From Pseudonocardia parietis (GTDB lineage: Bacteria; Actinomycetota; Actinomycetes; Mycobacteriales; Pseudonocardiaceae): DNA of 64,000 nucleotides. The translations under genes were made by a program, and so were the position numbers. The DNA lies in assembly GCF_017876315.1 (NCBI RefSeq), contig NZ_JAGINU010000001.1, positions 3,038,001 through 3,102,000 of the forward strand. The letters run 5' to 3'. The notes under the pieces are model-generated. The model saw only the letters and a list, made by a program, of their open reading frames with translations, was not told where the DNA came from and searched no databases. Positions 33,011 through 41,516 of the stretch are shown here, in pieces. The stretch's first letter is position 1, and each line of letters opens with the position of its first letter.

Positions 33011-33972
33011 GCGGCACCACCGGTGGTGTCGTCGAGGTCCTGGCCGTGGGCGATCCCGGCGGCGAGCCGTCGCATGGCGGCACGGTCGGCCAGGGCGTAG
33101 ACCTGCTCGTCGGACAGGTGCGCGGCCTTGATCCGGCGCGGGACACCACCCTCGGCGAGCAGGAACCCGATGCCCTTGGTCTCCGGAGCCACGCTCGCCG
33201 CGGAGTGACCACGGGCGGCCCAGCCGTGCCCGAGCACGATGTCCGACGACGCGTCGGTCGTGCAGCGGAACGCCCACCGGTACCCGAACAGATCCCGCAG
33301 CGACGTCGGGATGATGTCCGACGACGGACGCTGCGTCGCCGCGACGACGATGATCCCCGCCGCACGGCCCCGAGCCACCAGGTCCCGCACGAGCACCGAG
33401 AACGCTTCCTGCTCACGCTTGGTCCCGACCGTCGCCGAGAAGTACGCCAGCTCGTCGAGAACCACCACGATCGGCGGGACGCCGTCGGCGGGGGTGATCT
33501 TGCGGCGGCGCTCGTCGTCGAGGACGGCGTAGCGCTGATCCATCTCCGACTGCAGGTCCAACAGGGCACCGATGGCGTCGTCGAGGCTGTTGGCGACGAA
33601 CCGGTCCGCACACGACCGCCACAGGCCGAGTTCGACGATCTTGCCGTCGAACAACCACAGGCGGCAGTCCGTCGCGAGCGCGGCGTGGGCGACGACGTTG
33701 TTCAACCCCACCGACTTGCCCGCGCCGGGCTCCCCGGCGAGCAGCATGTTGCGGTAGATCAGCGGGACCCGGACCGGACGCCCGTCCTCGGCGATGCCCA
33801 GGTGGATCGGCTCCCAGATCGACGGACCGTCATCGGAGCGGTGCTCGCGGCGGTGGGCGCGGTACTCGTCGGCCCACCGGCGCAGGACCAGCAGCGGACG
33901 CACCAGCCGACCCGGCGCCTCCTCGTCAGCTGTGATCAGCGGTAGGGGCTGTGTGGGCGGGTGCTCAGACAT
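33007..33972 (-). CDS. FtsK/SpoIIIE-type DNA translocase (TraB/TraSA-like)
   Basis: A 321-residue P-loop pump. Walker A is LLAGEPGAGKSVGLNNVV (near residue 77) and Walker B is IVVVLDELAYF (near 163). VVAATQRPSSDIIPTSLRDLFGYR is the typical FtsK Q-motif region. It is shorter than chromosomal FtsK and lacks the four-helix membrane domain, as AICE Tra proteins do. These proteins move double-stranded DNA between hyphae without relaxase processing. ATG 33972 overlaps the upstream membrane-protein gene. No C-terminal gamma-like winged helix is evident. Confidence 0.92.
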   Translation of the reverse strand: MSEHPPTQPLPLITADEEAPGRLVRPLLVLRRWADEYRAHRREHRSDDGPSIWEPIHLGIAEDGRPVRVPLIYRNMLLAGEPGAGKSVGLNNVVAHAALATDCRLWLFDGKIVELGLWRSCADRFVANSLDDAIGALLDLQSEMDQRYAVLDDERRRKITPADGVPPIVVVLDELAYFSATVGTKREQEAFSVLVRDLVARGRAAGIIVVAATQRPSSDIIPTSLRDLFGYRWAFRCTTDASSDIVLGHGWAARGHSAASVAPETKGIGFLLAEGGVPRRIKAAHLSDEQVYALADRAAMRRLAAGIAHGQDLDDTTGGAA

Positions 33973-34774
33973 AGTCCGACCAGTCCCCACCACGCCCGTT
34001 GTCGGACGGGCCGTCGAACGCCGGCGCAGGGGCCGCGGGCAGCGCCGGGCGGGACGGCTTCCGGCGCGGGGTCGGGACCGGCGAGTCGGGGCCGTCGGTG
34101 GTGGGCCAGCCCGGGTCGTGGATGTCGCCGGAGGCGTAGCGGAACAGGTCCGAGCGGATCAGGTTCGGCGCCAGCGGGTCGCGGCGGATGATCTCGACCC
34201 GCACGACGTTGGTGAACCGCGGCCACGGGATGACCCGGGCCTCGCGGGCGAAGCACGCCGACGCCAGCTCCTCCGCCTGATCCGCGACGGCGTGCGGGGC
34301 GATCCCGGCGCGCAGGACCACCCACACGACCTCACCGACCCGCGTCGGACGCGCCCACACCGTCAACGGGCACGCCCGCGAGCGGGAGTTCAGGACCCGG
34401 CACTCCACGAGGACCTGACGGACCCGGTGGCGGGTGAGCACAGCCTGGGCGCGGTGGAACAGGAACCGCCGCGTCCACGGCAGTCCCGCCAGCACCAGCC
34501 CGACCGCGACGAACAGTGCGACCCGCGTGCTGGTCTCGAAGCCGGTGCCCGGGACGGCGACGATTCGGCCGACCTCGTCGCGGACGTAGTCCGGGCCCAG
34601 CGCCACCCACGCCCACACACCGACTGCGAGGACGAGCAGCTCGGCGCGCAGTCGCAGCAGCAGGGCGGCGACGCGGACGGCGGGGTTGGCGGGCGGGGCG
34701 GAGATGATCTCGAAGGAGTCAACACGGGCCTTCCCGGCACCGAAGGTGCGGGCAGGAGCGGCGTTGCGAGCCAT
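33965..34774 (-). CDS. AICE conserved membrane protein
   Basis: A 269-residue protein with two adjacent transmembrane helices near the N terminus (about residues 36-62 and 85-102), followed by a cytoplasmic domain containing TVWARPTRVGEVVWVVLRAG and a Pro-rich, acidic tail. Its stop overlaps the translocase start, and this neighbour pair is common in AICEs, so it may anchor the pump in the membrane; that is inference from context. ATG 34774 follows GGAAGGCCCTGTC. Confidence 0.75.
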   Translation of the reverse strand: MARNAAPARTFGAGKARVDSFEIISAPPANPAVRVAALLLRLRAELLVLAVGVWAWVALGPDYVRDEVGRIVAVPGTGFETSTRVALFVAVGLVLAGLPWTRRFLFHRAQAVLTRHRVRQVLVECRVLNSRSRACPLTVWARPTRVGEVVWVVLRAGIAPHAVADQAEELASACFAREARVIPWPRFTNVVRVEIIRRDPLAPNLIRSDLFRYASGDIHDPGWPTTDGPDSPVPTPRRKPSRPALPAAPAPAFDGPSDNGRGGDWSDYV

Positions 34775-34900
34775 GACAGGGCCTTCCAGACGCGGGGCGA
34801 GCGACGAGGCAGAGAGCGCGAACAGCGACGGAGCGCCGGGGTGCGGGGCGGGACTCCGGGGAAGAAGCGCCCCGACCCGCACCACCGACCAGACGAGCGG

Positions 34901-35224
34901 TCAGGACGCCTTGGACGCCTGCGCGTGCGCGGGCTCGATCCGGTCGGCCTTGAACGCCACACCGGCCCGCTGGCCCTGCTGCCACGGGATCGCGATCAGC
35001 CCCACCGGCCGAACCTCCGCGCCCTGCTCGACCTGCGGAGCGCCCGGGGTCGTGATGGTCAGGATCTCCGCGCCCTCGGCGTCGAGCTTGACCAGCTGTG
35101 TGGTGAACAGCGGCGTCCCGGTCTGGCGGTCGGTGCGCTGACGGCCGTCCATGTCGTTCTTCGGACGCGGAGCCGCGCCCACGGTGTAGCGGGTGCCGGT
35201 GGTGTCGACCTTGATCGTTGCCAT
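34901..35224 (-). CDS. SCO3933 family regulatory protein
   Basis: A 107-residue beta-rich protein: MATIKVDTTGTRYTVGAAPRPKND, QTGTPLFTTQLVKLDAEGAEILTI and AGVAFKADRIEPA. This pattern matches the SCO3933-like family found almost only on actinomycete mobile elements. ATG 35224 is preceded by GGAGGACGGTC. It is the first gene of the long minus-strand transfer operon and is divergent from the regulator at 35382. Its mechanism is unknown. Confidence 0.85.
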   Translation of the reverse strand: MATIKVDTTGTRYTVGAAPRPKNDMDGRQRTDRQTGTPLFTTQLVKLDAEGAEILTITTPGAPQVEQGAEVRPVGLIAIPWQQGQRAGVAFKADRIEPAHAQASKAS

Positions 35225-35325
35225 GACCGTCCTCCAGGGACTGAATCGGGATGGCCCTCGTAGCGGGGCAAGTCCAAGACTCCGGAAATCACCGGGACGG
35301 CCCGACCACACGGAGGGATATCTCA

Positions 35326-35353
35326 GGACGTCTCAGCTAGCATCAAGACGTCC
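35326..35353. promoter_or_regulatory. Inverted repeat between divergent AICE operons
   Basis: A perfect inverted repeat, GGACGTCT (35326-35333) and AGACGTCC (35346-35353), with a 12-bp spacer that contains TAGCAT, a plausible -10 box. It sits 29 bp before the regulator start and faces the transfer operon, an expected position for an operator of the element's own regulator. Confidence 0.5.
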
Positions 35354-35381
35354 CTGCTCGTGTTCGTGGAGAGGTGCGGCG

Positions 35382-36125
35382 ATGGCGAACGAGCGACTGC
35401 GCGACGCGCTGATGAGCGCCGGCCTCACGCCCGCGACGGCGGCCGAGCAGATCGGCGTGGACGCCAAGACCGTCGAGCGGTGGGCCACCCAGGGCCGCAC
35501 CCCGTACGCCCGGCACCGGGCCGCGCTGTCCGCGCTGGTCGGGCAGAGCGAGTCCTACCTGTGGCCCGCAGCGGTACCGCCCGAGCGTCAGGCGAAGATC
35601 GCGGCCTCGGAGATCGTCGCCGCCTACCCGCACCGGGGAGCGGTCCCGGCCGAGCTGTGGGACGAGCTGCTGGCCTCGGCGACGGACCGGATCGACGTCC
35701 TGGTCCACGCTGGCCAGTTCCTCATCGAGCGTCCGGATTTCATTCGCACCGTGGCCGAGAAGGCCGGCGCCGGGGTGACGGTGCGGATCAACTTCGGCGA
35801 CCCCGACAGCGACGCCGTCGAGCTGCGCAGCCAGGAAGAACGTCTCGGGACCGGGACGCTCGCCGCGCGGATCCGCTACGGCCTGGCCGCGTACCGGCCG
35901 CTACTGGACACCCCGGGCATCGAGTTCCGGTTCCACACGACCACGCTGTACAACTCGATCTTCCGGTTCGACGACCAGGCCATCATCAACACCCACGTCT
36001 ACGGCGTGCCCGGCGCCCACGCCCCCGCACTGCACCTGCGCAAGCTCGGCGCCGGGGACCTGTTCGACACCTATGCGCGTAGTTTCGTCGACGTGTGGAG
36101 CACCTCGACCCCAGCCCGTTGGTGA
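35382..36125 (+). CDS. Helix-turn-helix regulator with DUF5919-like domain
   Basis: A 247-residue protein. Residues 1-60 form a XRE-like helix-turn-helix (LMSAGLTPATAAEQIGVDAKTVERWATQGRTPYARHRAAL). The rest matches the DUF5919 type: TDRIDVLVHAGQFLIERPDF, GVTVRINFGDPDS, and a late TTTLYNSIFRFDDQAIINTHVYG, reminiscent of phospholipase-D-fold signalling domains without clear HKD residues. Its place next to the NUDIX gene matches the regulatory modules of pSAM2-like elements. ATG 35382 follows GGAGAGG. It probably controls the divergent transfer operon. Confidence 0.82.
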   Translation: MANERLRDALMSAGLTPATAAEQIGVDAKTVERWATQGRTPYARHRAALSALVGQSESYLWPAAVPPERQAKIAASEIVAAYPHRGAVPAELWDELLASATDRIDVLVHAGQFLIERPDFIRTVAEKAGAGVTVRINFGDPDSDAVELRSQEERLGTGTLAARIRYGLAAYRPLLDTPGIEFRFHTTTLYNSIFRFDDQAIINTHVYGVPGAHAPALHLRKLGAGDLFDTYARSFVDVWSTSTPARW

Positions 36126-36132
36126 CCGGCGC

Positions 36133-36600
36133 GTGGCCCGGACCGATCACTTCCACGACCCCGGCGCGCCGAAGGCGACCAGCATCGTCATCGCCGTGAG
36201 CGCGTTCGTCACCGACGAGCGCGACCGGCTGCTGATGATCCGCCGCACCGACAACGGCCTCTACGCGCTCCCCGGCGGCCGCCACGAGCTCGGCGAGACC
36301 ATGACCGAAACCGCGGTCCGTGAGACGGACGAAGAGACCGGCATCCACATCGAGGTGACCAGCCTGGTCGGGATCTACAGCAACCCCGACCACGTCATGG
36401 CCTACAGCGACGGCGAGGTCCGACAGGAGTTCTCCATCTGCTTCCGCGCCCGGCCGGTAGGCGGCGAGCCGAGGACGAGCGACGAGTCTTCGGAAGTGCT
36501 GTGGGTCGAGCGGGCCGAGCTGGACGGCATCGACGTGCACCCGTCGATCCGCCTGCGGATCGAGCACGGGTTCAGCCGACGGGCCCCGTACTACACCTGA
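36133..36600 (+). CDS. NUDIX hydrolase, Pif-like
   Basis: A 155-residue protein with an essentially complete NUDIX box, GGRHELGETMTETAVRETDEETG (here split for reference: G-x5-E, x7, RET, x, EE, x, G; positions 36274-36342). Thr replaces the hydrophobic residue of REU. In pSAM2 the NUDIX protein Pif gives immunity against redundant transfer, so a similar role is likely. GTG 36133 is eight bases after the regulator stop, so the two form an operon; in-frame codons further upstream lie inside the regulator gene. The 3' end overlaps the convergent HD gene by 10 bp. Confidence 0.85.
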   Translation: MARTDHFHDPGAPKATSIVIAVSAFVTDERDRLLMIRRTDNGLYALPGGRHELGETMTETAVRETDEETGIHIEVTSLVGIYSNPDHVMAYSDGEVRQEFSICFRARPVGGEPRTSDESSEVLWVERAELDGIDVHPSIRLRIEHGFSRRAPYYT

Positions 36601-37145
36601 CCGCCGAGACCGACGGACGACAGCCAAGCTCGTGCTCGATCCACAGCACCACGGCGGTCGGCCATGCTGCCCTCGAGAGCGCGGCTTACGTAGTGGTCGG
36701 CGGGATAGCGCTCCCGCACCTCAGCCATGCGGTCGTCGAACGAGACGCGCTCGCCGTCCGGGCTCGTAGTCATGTCGAGGTACCAGAGCAGATCGCGGAC
36801 GAGGCCCTGCGGATCGTCGAAGGCACGCAGCTCGTCGAGCAGGCCCAGGACGTCAGCCTCGTGTGCGGCGGCCGAGTGGAACGCGACCAAGCCGCACATG
36901 AGGTTGTCGGCACCCCACTCGCGCAACACACGAGCACCGTCGAGTGGGTGGAACCGTGTGGTGCCGAGGCCGGGCGCGTAGCCAACGTCGTGGAGCCAGC
37001 AGGCGGCGACGAGGACTGGACCGCCATCAAGATGTGGGCCGATGACCTCAGCGCGTGTGGCGACGCCCTGGACGTGGTTCCAGCGACGCGGTAACGCCTC
37101 GGCGAGGTGGCGTTCTGCCACCGAACGAGCCGCGTCGAGGACCAT
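36591..37145 (-). CDS. HD domain protein
   Basis: A 184-residue HD-type metal phosphohydrolase. Metal-binding motifs are RRWNHVQGVA (His), AACWLHDVGYA (HD) and LVAFHSAAAHEA (distal His), with a closing Asp-containing helix. Small HD genes are frequent AICE passengers beside the Pif-like gene, but the substrate is unknown. ATG 37145 is preferred; GTG 37148 is one codon earlier. It overlaps the NUDIX gene end convergently. The IS701 element begins 17 bp beyond its start, so its original promoter may have been displaced. Confidence 0.82.
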   Translation of the reverse strand: MVLDAARSVAERHLAEALPRRWNHVQGVATRAEVIGPHLDGGPVLVAACWLHDVGYAPGLGTTRFHPLDGARVLREWGADNLMCGLVAFHSAAAHEADVLGLLDELRAFDDPQGLVRDLLWYLDMTTSPDGERVSFDDRMAEVRERYPADHYVSRALEGSMADRRGAVDRARAWLSSVGLGGQV

Positions 37146-37162
37146 CACATCTCCGAGCCTAG

Positions 37163-38596
37163 TACTGCAACGGCGTTTCGTCAGAGTGGTGGGCGTTGAC
37201 CGCGGCGGCGGTAGTGGCAGGTCCGGGCCTGGTGCTGGCGTCGTCGACGCCAGGTGGACCAGGCGAGTGTGCTGGTCAGGCAGGCGGCTGGGGTGAGGAT
37301 GAGGGTGGCGAGCAGGCGTCGTATCTCGTTGCCGCTCAGCGGGATCAGCCCGGTTCGCTCGGCTGGAGATCCCCCTTTTCGGCCTCGTGGGCGCGGGTGA
37401 CGGACAGGTAGGCGGCGGCGAGCATGGACAGTGTGATGTGGGCGTACCAGGCTCGGTAGGAGCGGACTTGGTAGTGGTCGAGGCCGGCTTCGTTCTTCGC
37501 GGTCTGGAAGCATTCCTCGATCGCCCAGCGTGCCCCGGCGACGCGGACCAGCTCGCGCAGCGGCGTGGCCGCGGGTGCGGCGCAGCGGTAGAACGCCAGC
37601 TCGCGGGTGGTCTTGCCCTCACCGGGTTCGGTCTGGCGGCGCACGAGCAGCCAGTGTCCCCACCCGTGGGGCAGGCCGGCCGGGTCGAGGGCGACGGTGG
37701 TCCAGTCATAGATCCGCTCTCCGTGCGCGCCCGCGCCGATCTGGCGCCGTTCCCACCCGCTGCGGCCGGTGTCGGGGTCGCGGGCGCCGGCAATCGTGGC
37801 GAGGATCTTGGCCTGGCGGCGGTGCCCGTCCGGGCTGGTCAGGACGTCGTCGTTGCGGGTGGCCAGCACGAACGGCACCTGGCGCTCGGCCAGCCAGGTC
37901 CGGAAGGTCGGGTTCTGTCCGTAGGCCTCGTCCGCGGTCACCCACGAGCGGGGCGTGAGGGCCCCGGCGGCATGGGCGCGGGCGAGCATCGCCAGCCCGA
38001 GCTGGGGCTTCGTGGCGAACCCGACCCCATCGGGCACATCGGCTCTGGCGCAGCGGTCCCGGTCCTCGGTCCACGAGGTCGGCAGGTAGAGCTCGCGGTC
38101 GATCAGCGCGCGGCCCTTCGAGCTGGCGTAGGTCAGGAACACGCCCAGCTGACAGTTGTCGATCTTCCCGGTGGTGCCGGTGTACTGACGCTGCACCCCC
38201 GCCGAGCGGGTGCCCTTCTTGATGAACCCGGTCTCGTCGACCACGAACACCCCACTCACGGGGTCACCGAGGGCGTCGAGGACGTAGTCGCGAACATCGT
38301 CACGCACCCCGTCGACGTCCCAGTCCGCGGTGCGCAGCATCCGCTGCGTCCCGTCCGGCGAGACCGCCCCGGCGTGCTCGGCCAGGGTCCACCCGTTCTT
38401 GCGCTCCAACCCGGCCAGCAGGCCGCGCACATACGCCCCGGCCCGCGCGCGAGGCTCGCGACGGAAGAACCGCGGCCCGATCGAGGCTATGACCTGGTCC
38501 AACGCCGCCACCCACCCAGCAAGATCCGCCACCCGGCGATCATCACCGCCGAACCCGGATCAGCCTCTCACGACACGCCGAAACGCCGTTGCAGTA
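37163..38596. mobile_element. IS701-family insertion sequence
   Basis: 1434 bp with perfect 18-bp terminal inverted repeats TACTGCAACGGCGTTTCG, flanked by the 4-bp duplication CTAG (37159-37162 and 38597-38600), typical of IS701 targets. One intact transposase gene. The perfect ends suggest a recent insertion. Confidence 0.95.
37345..38532 (-). CDS. IS701 family transposase
   Basis: A 395-residue DDE transposase. It contains FVVDETGFIKKG (first Asp), SWVTADEAYGQNPTF (second Asp) and WAIEECFQTAKNEAGLDHYQVRSYRAWY (Glu), the standard IS701/IS4-like order. The N-terminal region FRRREPRARAGAYVRGLLAGLERKNGW is typical. ATG 38532 is inside the right end of the element. A short piece of a related transposase is found at 44258-44360. 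Confidence 0.95.
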   Translation of the reverse strand: MADLAGWVAALDQVIASIGPRFFRREPRARAGAYVRGLLAGLERKNGWTLAEHAGAVSPDGTQRMLRTADWDVDGVRDDVRDYVLDALGDPVSGVFVVDETGFIKKGTRSAGVQRQYTGTTGKIDNCQLGVFLTYASSKGRALIDRELYLPTSWTEDRDRCARADVPDGVGFATKPQLGLAMLARAHAAGALTPRSWVTADEAYGQNPTFRTWLAERQVPFVLATRNDDVLTSPDGHRRQAKILATIAGARDPDTGRSGWERRQIGAGAHGERIYDWTTVALDPAGLPHGWGHWLLVRRQTEPGEGKTTRELAFYRCAAPAATPLRELVRVAGARWAIEECFQTAKNEAGLDHYQVRSYRAWYAHITLSMLAAAYLSVTRAHEAEKGDLQPSEPG

Positions 38597-38600
38597 CTAG

Positions 38601-38895
38601 TAGGCTGCCCGGGCGCTTGTCCGGACCATTGGCCGTGGCCGACCGGAATCCACCCGCTCGGTCGGTGAGGACTTTCTTTACGTCTTCAAGCCGGCCCTGA
38701 CGGGCCGGACGGGCGGCGCCGCTGCCGTCCGCCTCCTGCCTCCGGCCCGGCGGCCGGCGCGCGCACGCCCGCCACCGCGGACCAGCTCGAATCGAGACGC
38801 GAGAAGGCCACCGGCCGAACTACGTCGACCTCACTCGGTACCGCGATAGTCTATGAACCGATGCCGTCGCCACTCAGAATTGGAGTTGCCTTCGT
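38601..38895. other. AICE non-coding region before the split membrane gene
   Basis: 295 bp without a gene I can support. It includes a short GC hairpin CCGGCCC/GGGCCGG (38691-38708, loop TGAC), preceded by TTTCTTTACG, and further GC-rich short repeats around 38715-38770. It could be regulatory DNA or contain the element's origin, but I have no positive evidence for either. Confidence 0.35.
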
Positions 38896-39070
38896 ATGGG
38901 GTTCCTGGCGTCCTTACTCCCAGGCGTGCGCGACCTCCGTTCGCCACTAGTCGCAGGCGCGCTTTGGTTATCCGTGTACATCCTCTTAGAGAGCAGTTTG
39001 AAACTCGATCTTCAGACTCGAGTTGATCACGTCGGGCCGGATGATCGGCGAGCCTGGTCCAATCATGAGT

Positions 39071-39121
39071 GAACTCCTGGTAGCCGGACGGTTGTCTACG
39101 CCAGCCGGCCACCAGGAGTTC
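39071..39121 (+). promoter_or_regulatory. RBS-sequestering inverted repeat in the IS5-type element
   Basis: Perfect 11-bp arms GAACTCCTGGT (39071-39081) and ACCAGGAGTTC (39111-39121). The right arm includes AGGAG, five bases before GTG 39124. The layout is the same as in the ISL2-group element at 26687-26741 although the transposases differ. Confidence 0.65.
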
Positions 39122-39123
39122 GT

Positions 39124-39999
39124 GTGTCATCCTCGCCTGTCTGCACGTGTCTGTCATGCCCGGCCCACGATCGGGGCCAGGCCCCACCGTGCCCGGTGTA
39201 CCCGTCCTCGTCGATCACCGACGCCCAGTGGGCGGTGCTCGAGCCGCTGCTGCCGCCACCGGGCAACACCACGGGCCGGGGCGGGCGCCCGGAGAAACAC
39301 CCCCGACGACTGGTCCTCGACGGCATCTTCTACCTGGTCCGCGGGGGCATCTCCTGGGCTCAGCTGCCCCACGACTTCCCTCCCTACCAAACCGTCTACG
39401 GCATCTTCACCCGCTGGAGCAGCCGCGGCACCTGGCAGCAGATCCACGACGCGCTGCGTGATCTGGTGCGCGTCTACGAAGGGCGCGACCCACTGCCCAC
39501 CGCAGCGGTCATCGACTCCCAGTCGGTGCGCGGCGCAGACACCGTCCCCGGCAGCACTCGGGGCTACGACGCAGGGAAGAAGGTCAACGGCCGCAAACGC
39601 CACATCGCCGTCGACACCGGCGGACTGCTACTCGCGGTCGTGGTCACCATCGCCGGCATCCAGGACCGCGACGCCGCGCACCGGCTGCTGATCGCCCTGA
39701 CCAGCCGGTTCTCCACCATCAGCATGGTCTGGGCCGATGCCGGCTACGCCGGACGGCTACTCATCTGGGCCCGCAAGGTCATGTCGCTGACCGTCGAGGT
39801 GGTCAAACGCACCAACGACGTCAAAGGCTTCAAGGTCCTCCCACGCCGCTGGGTCGTCGAGCGCACCTTCGCCTGGATCAGCAAGTTCCGCCGCTGCGTA
39901 CGGGACTACGAGACCCTCCCAGCCCACCACGAAGCCATGGTCCACATCACCATGATCATGACCATGTCACGGCGGCTGGCCCGCACCGGAGACTGGTAA
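39124..39999 (+). CDS. IS5-family transposase (IS427 group)
   Basis: A 291-residue DDE transposase. The N-terminal domain YPSSSITDAQWAVLEPLLPPPGNTTGRGGRPEKHPRR is typical; the core has AAVIDSQSVRGAD (Asp), WADAGYAGRLL (Asp) and WVVERTFAWISKFRR (Glu) followed by RDYETLPAHHEAMVHI. The gene is a single frame without the programmed frameshift seen in some IS427 relatives. GTG 39124 is chosen for its AGGAG; the gene ends 21 bp before the IS end. Confidence 0.94.
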   Translation: MSSSPVCTCLSCPAHDRGQAPPCPVYPSSSITDAQWAVLEPLLPPPGNTTGRGGRPEKHPRRLVLDGIFYLVRGGISWAQLPHDFPPYQTVYGIFTRWSSRGTWQQIHDALRDLVRVYEGRDPLPTAAVIDSQSVRGADTVPGSTRGYDAGKKVNGRKRHIAVDTGGLLLAVVVTIAGIQDRDAAHRLLIALTSRFSTISMVWADAGYAGRLLIWARKVMSLTVEVVKRTNDVKGFKVLPRRWVVERTFAWISKFRRCVRDYETLPAHHEAMVHITMIMTMSRRLARTGDW

Positions 40000-41100
40000 C
40001 GCCAGTTTCAAAATGCTCTCTTAGTCCCGGAAACCGTTCGATCCATCGTGGACGGCTTTAAGCAGTATCCTGAAGTAGTAGAGTTGGTCGGATCGCCAGG
40101 CCCTGTTGTAATCTCGCTAGCCGTCGCGCTCTCATACTTCTTGGGGCTTGTCGCGCAGACTGTTGTGTCGCCACTAGTCGAGGGCGTGGGGACGATGTTG
40201 TTGCACTTCTCGCGATTCATTGATTCAAAGCGACACGTCGTCATGCCACCTGCCGGCCGCTTTCAGCGAGCTAAGGATCGTAGACCTCGATGGATATTTA
40301 ACCTCCACCGATCCCGTGAGCTGCACGTCTGGCCGTTCACAATCGCAGGTCGTAGCATCCTGATCGACGCCATGCAGAGAAGTCTAGGAGCGAATGGCGT
40401 TCGTGGTATCGCTCTGATGTTCTTTCGCGTCCGCACGTTGGAAGAGACGCTTCCATTCGGCGCTATCCAGCTCTCTCAGACGGCTCCTGTGCAGTACCAA
40501 GAGCATGACCGACTTAAGAGTGAGACAGAACTGCGAATTGCAGTGGTTCCGCCGTTAGTGGTGATCAGTATCGTTCTTTCGGTGCGCTTCAGCTGGTTGC
40601 TCACAATTCTTGGTGCGATCGCCGTAGGGGCGCTATTGGTGCAGGCTTTCAAGAATACTCGTCAGCGATACGACCTGCTGGCGAATGCAGCCTATCTAAA
40701 CCTCATTGATCTGCCTGTCGTGGATGCGACGATTAGTGGGCTGTCGGACCTCGAGCCGCGACCTTCGACTGACGGCCACTGGATCGCCGCCCTCATTGCT
40801 GCCTTCGATCGTCGCGGTCTCTACGATGAATCGGACTTCGCTCTAGGGGAGGCTCAAACCCTGGATAGCCCGCAGGACCTCCTTGATGTGATTGATTACC
40901 TTAGGAAGTACGATATCGATGTCCCGGCGTCTCTTCATGCGGCCGTCGAGCGTGCCAGAGAAGACGAGCACCGAGATGTCACTAGAGAGCTCATCGATTC
41001 GGTTCTCGCGGAGCCCGGATCGTCTCCGCCACCCCCGATCCGCAACTCTCGGACGGAACCCGGTTCAAGCGAGAATGAGGGCAGCACCAACGACGAGTAG

Positions 41101-41516
41101 TATTTGCTCGGTCTTGTGCAGCAAGAACGGTGCCCCCAAACGTCCTGGGCATCGAGCGCGCTGAGCAAGTCACTGGTCGCCCGTGCCCCGAGCCGGCCGA
41201 AGGTCGTACATGGCCCGGGCGCCGTCCAGGGCGAACCTGCGCGGGGACCCCTAGCCCCACACAGAACCGTCGCTCCGCGACCGCCTGCCGGCGGCCCTGG
41301 ACACCACCCGGTCCATGCTCGTGCGGCCTTGTATCGGGGCAGGGAGGGGAGTGGGCAGGGGAGCAGCGGTGCCGTTCGGCCCGGTGATCGGGAGGAACAT
41401 CCAGGGAACATCCCTGCTGGGCGCCCCGGCCACCGGCCGACCCGAGCCGGTAGACATCGCGCAGGTCATCGCGCTGCACGACCCGCCCCAGTAGCAAGAG
41501 CACAAGCCAGGCCGCA
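41101..41516. other. Right terminal non-coding region of the AICE
   Basis: 416 bp between the split membrane gene and attR. I see no gene with coding support. It contains the arm-type doublet at 41391-41415 and a Pro/Gly-biased GC-rich stretch. This would be the attP right arm when the element is circular. Confidence 0.5.
41391..41415. promoter_or_regulatory. Putative integrase arm-type sites, right
   Basis: A doublet GGAGGAACATCC and AGGGAACATCCC, matching the left-side doublet (24925-24948) apart from single-base changes. It is about 100 bp inside attR. Together they suggest arm sites that are brought close to each other in the circular form. Confidence 0.6.

Larger units (their letters stand above)
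38989..40020. mobile_element. IS5-family (IS427-like) insertion sequence
   Basis: 1032 bp with 17-bp inverted repeats GAGAGCAGTTTGAAACT and GAGAGCATTTTGAAACT (one mismatch). It is flanked by TTA (38986-38988 and 40021-40023), fitting a 3-bp TNA target. It interrupts the membrane-protein gene after codon 31. Confidence 0.93.
38896..41100 (+). pseudogene. Multi-pass membrane protein gene split by an IS5-type element
   Basis: Removing the IS (38989-40020) and one TTA duplication joins ATG 38896 (MGFLASLLPGV...) in frame to the long reading frame at 40024-41100, giving about 390 residues. A GGAG lies ten bases before the ATG. The joined protein has four hydrophobic segments, at about residues 18-32, 50-72, 184-198 and 202-220, then a soluble domain of some 150 residues with an acidic, Ser/Pro-rich tail. 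The sequence is visibly AT-richer than the neighbours, suggesting transfer. I do not recognise the family. The GTG at 40048 could allow a truncated product lacking the first helix. Confidence 0.8.

Noticed and set aside
38601..38770. GC-rich hairpins considered as an AICE origin or oriT.
   Set aside because: No repeated iterons, no nick-site motif that I know, and AICE transfer by FtsK-like pumps usually uses clt sites I cannot identify by eye.
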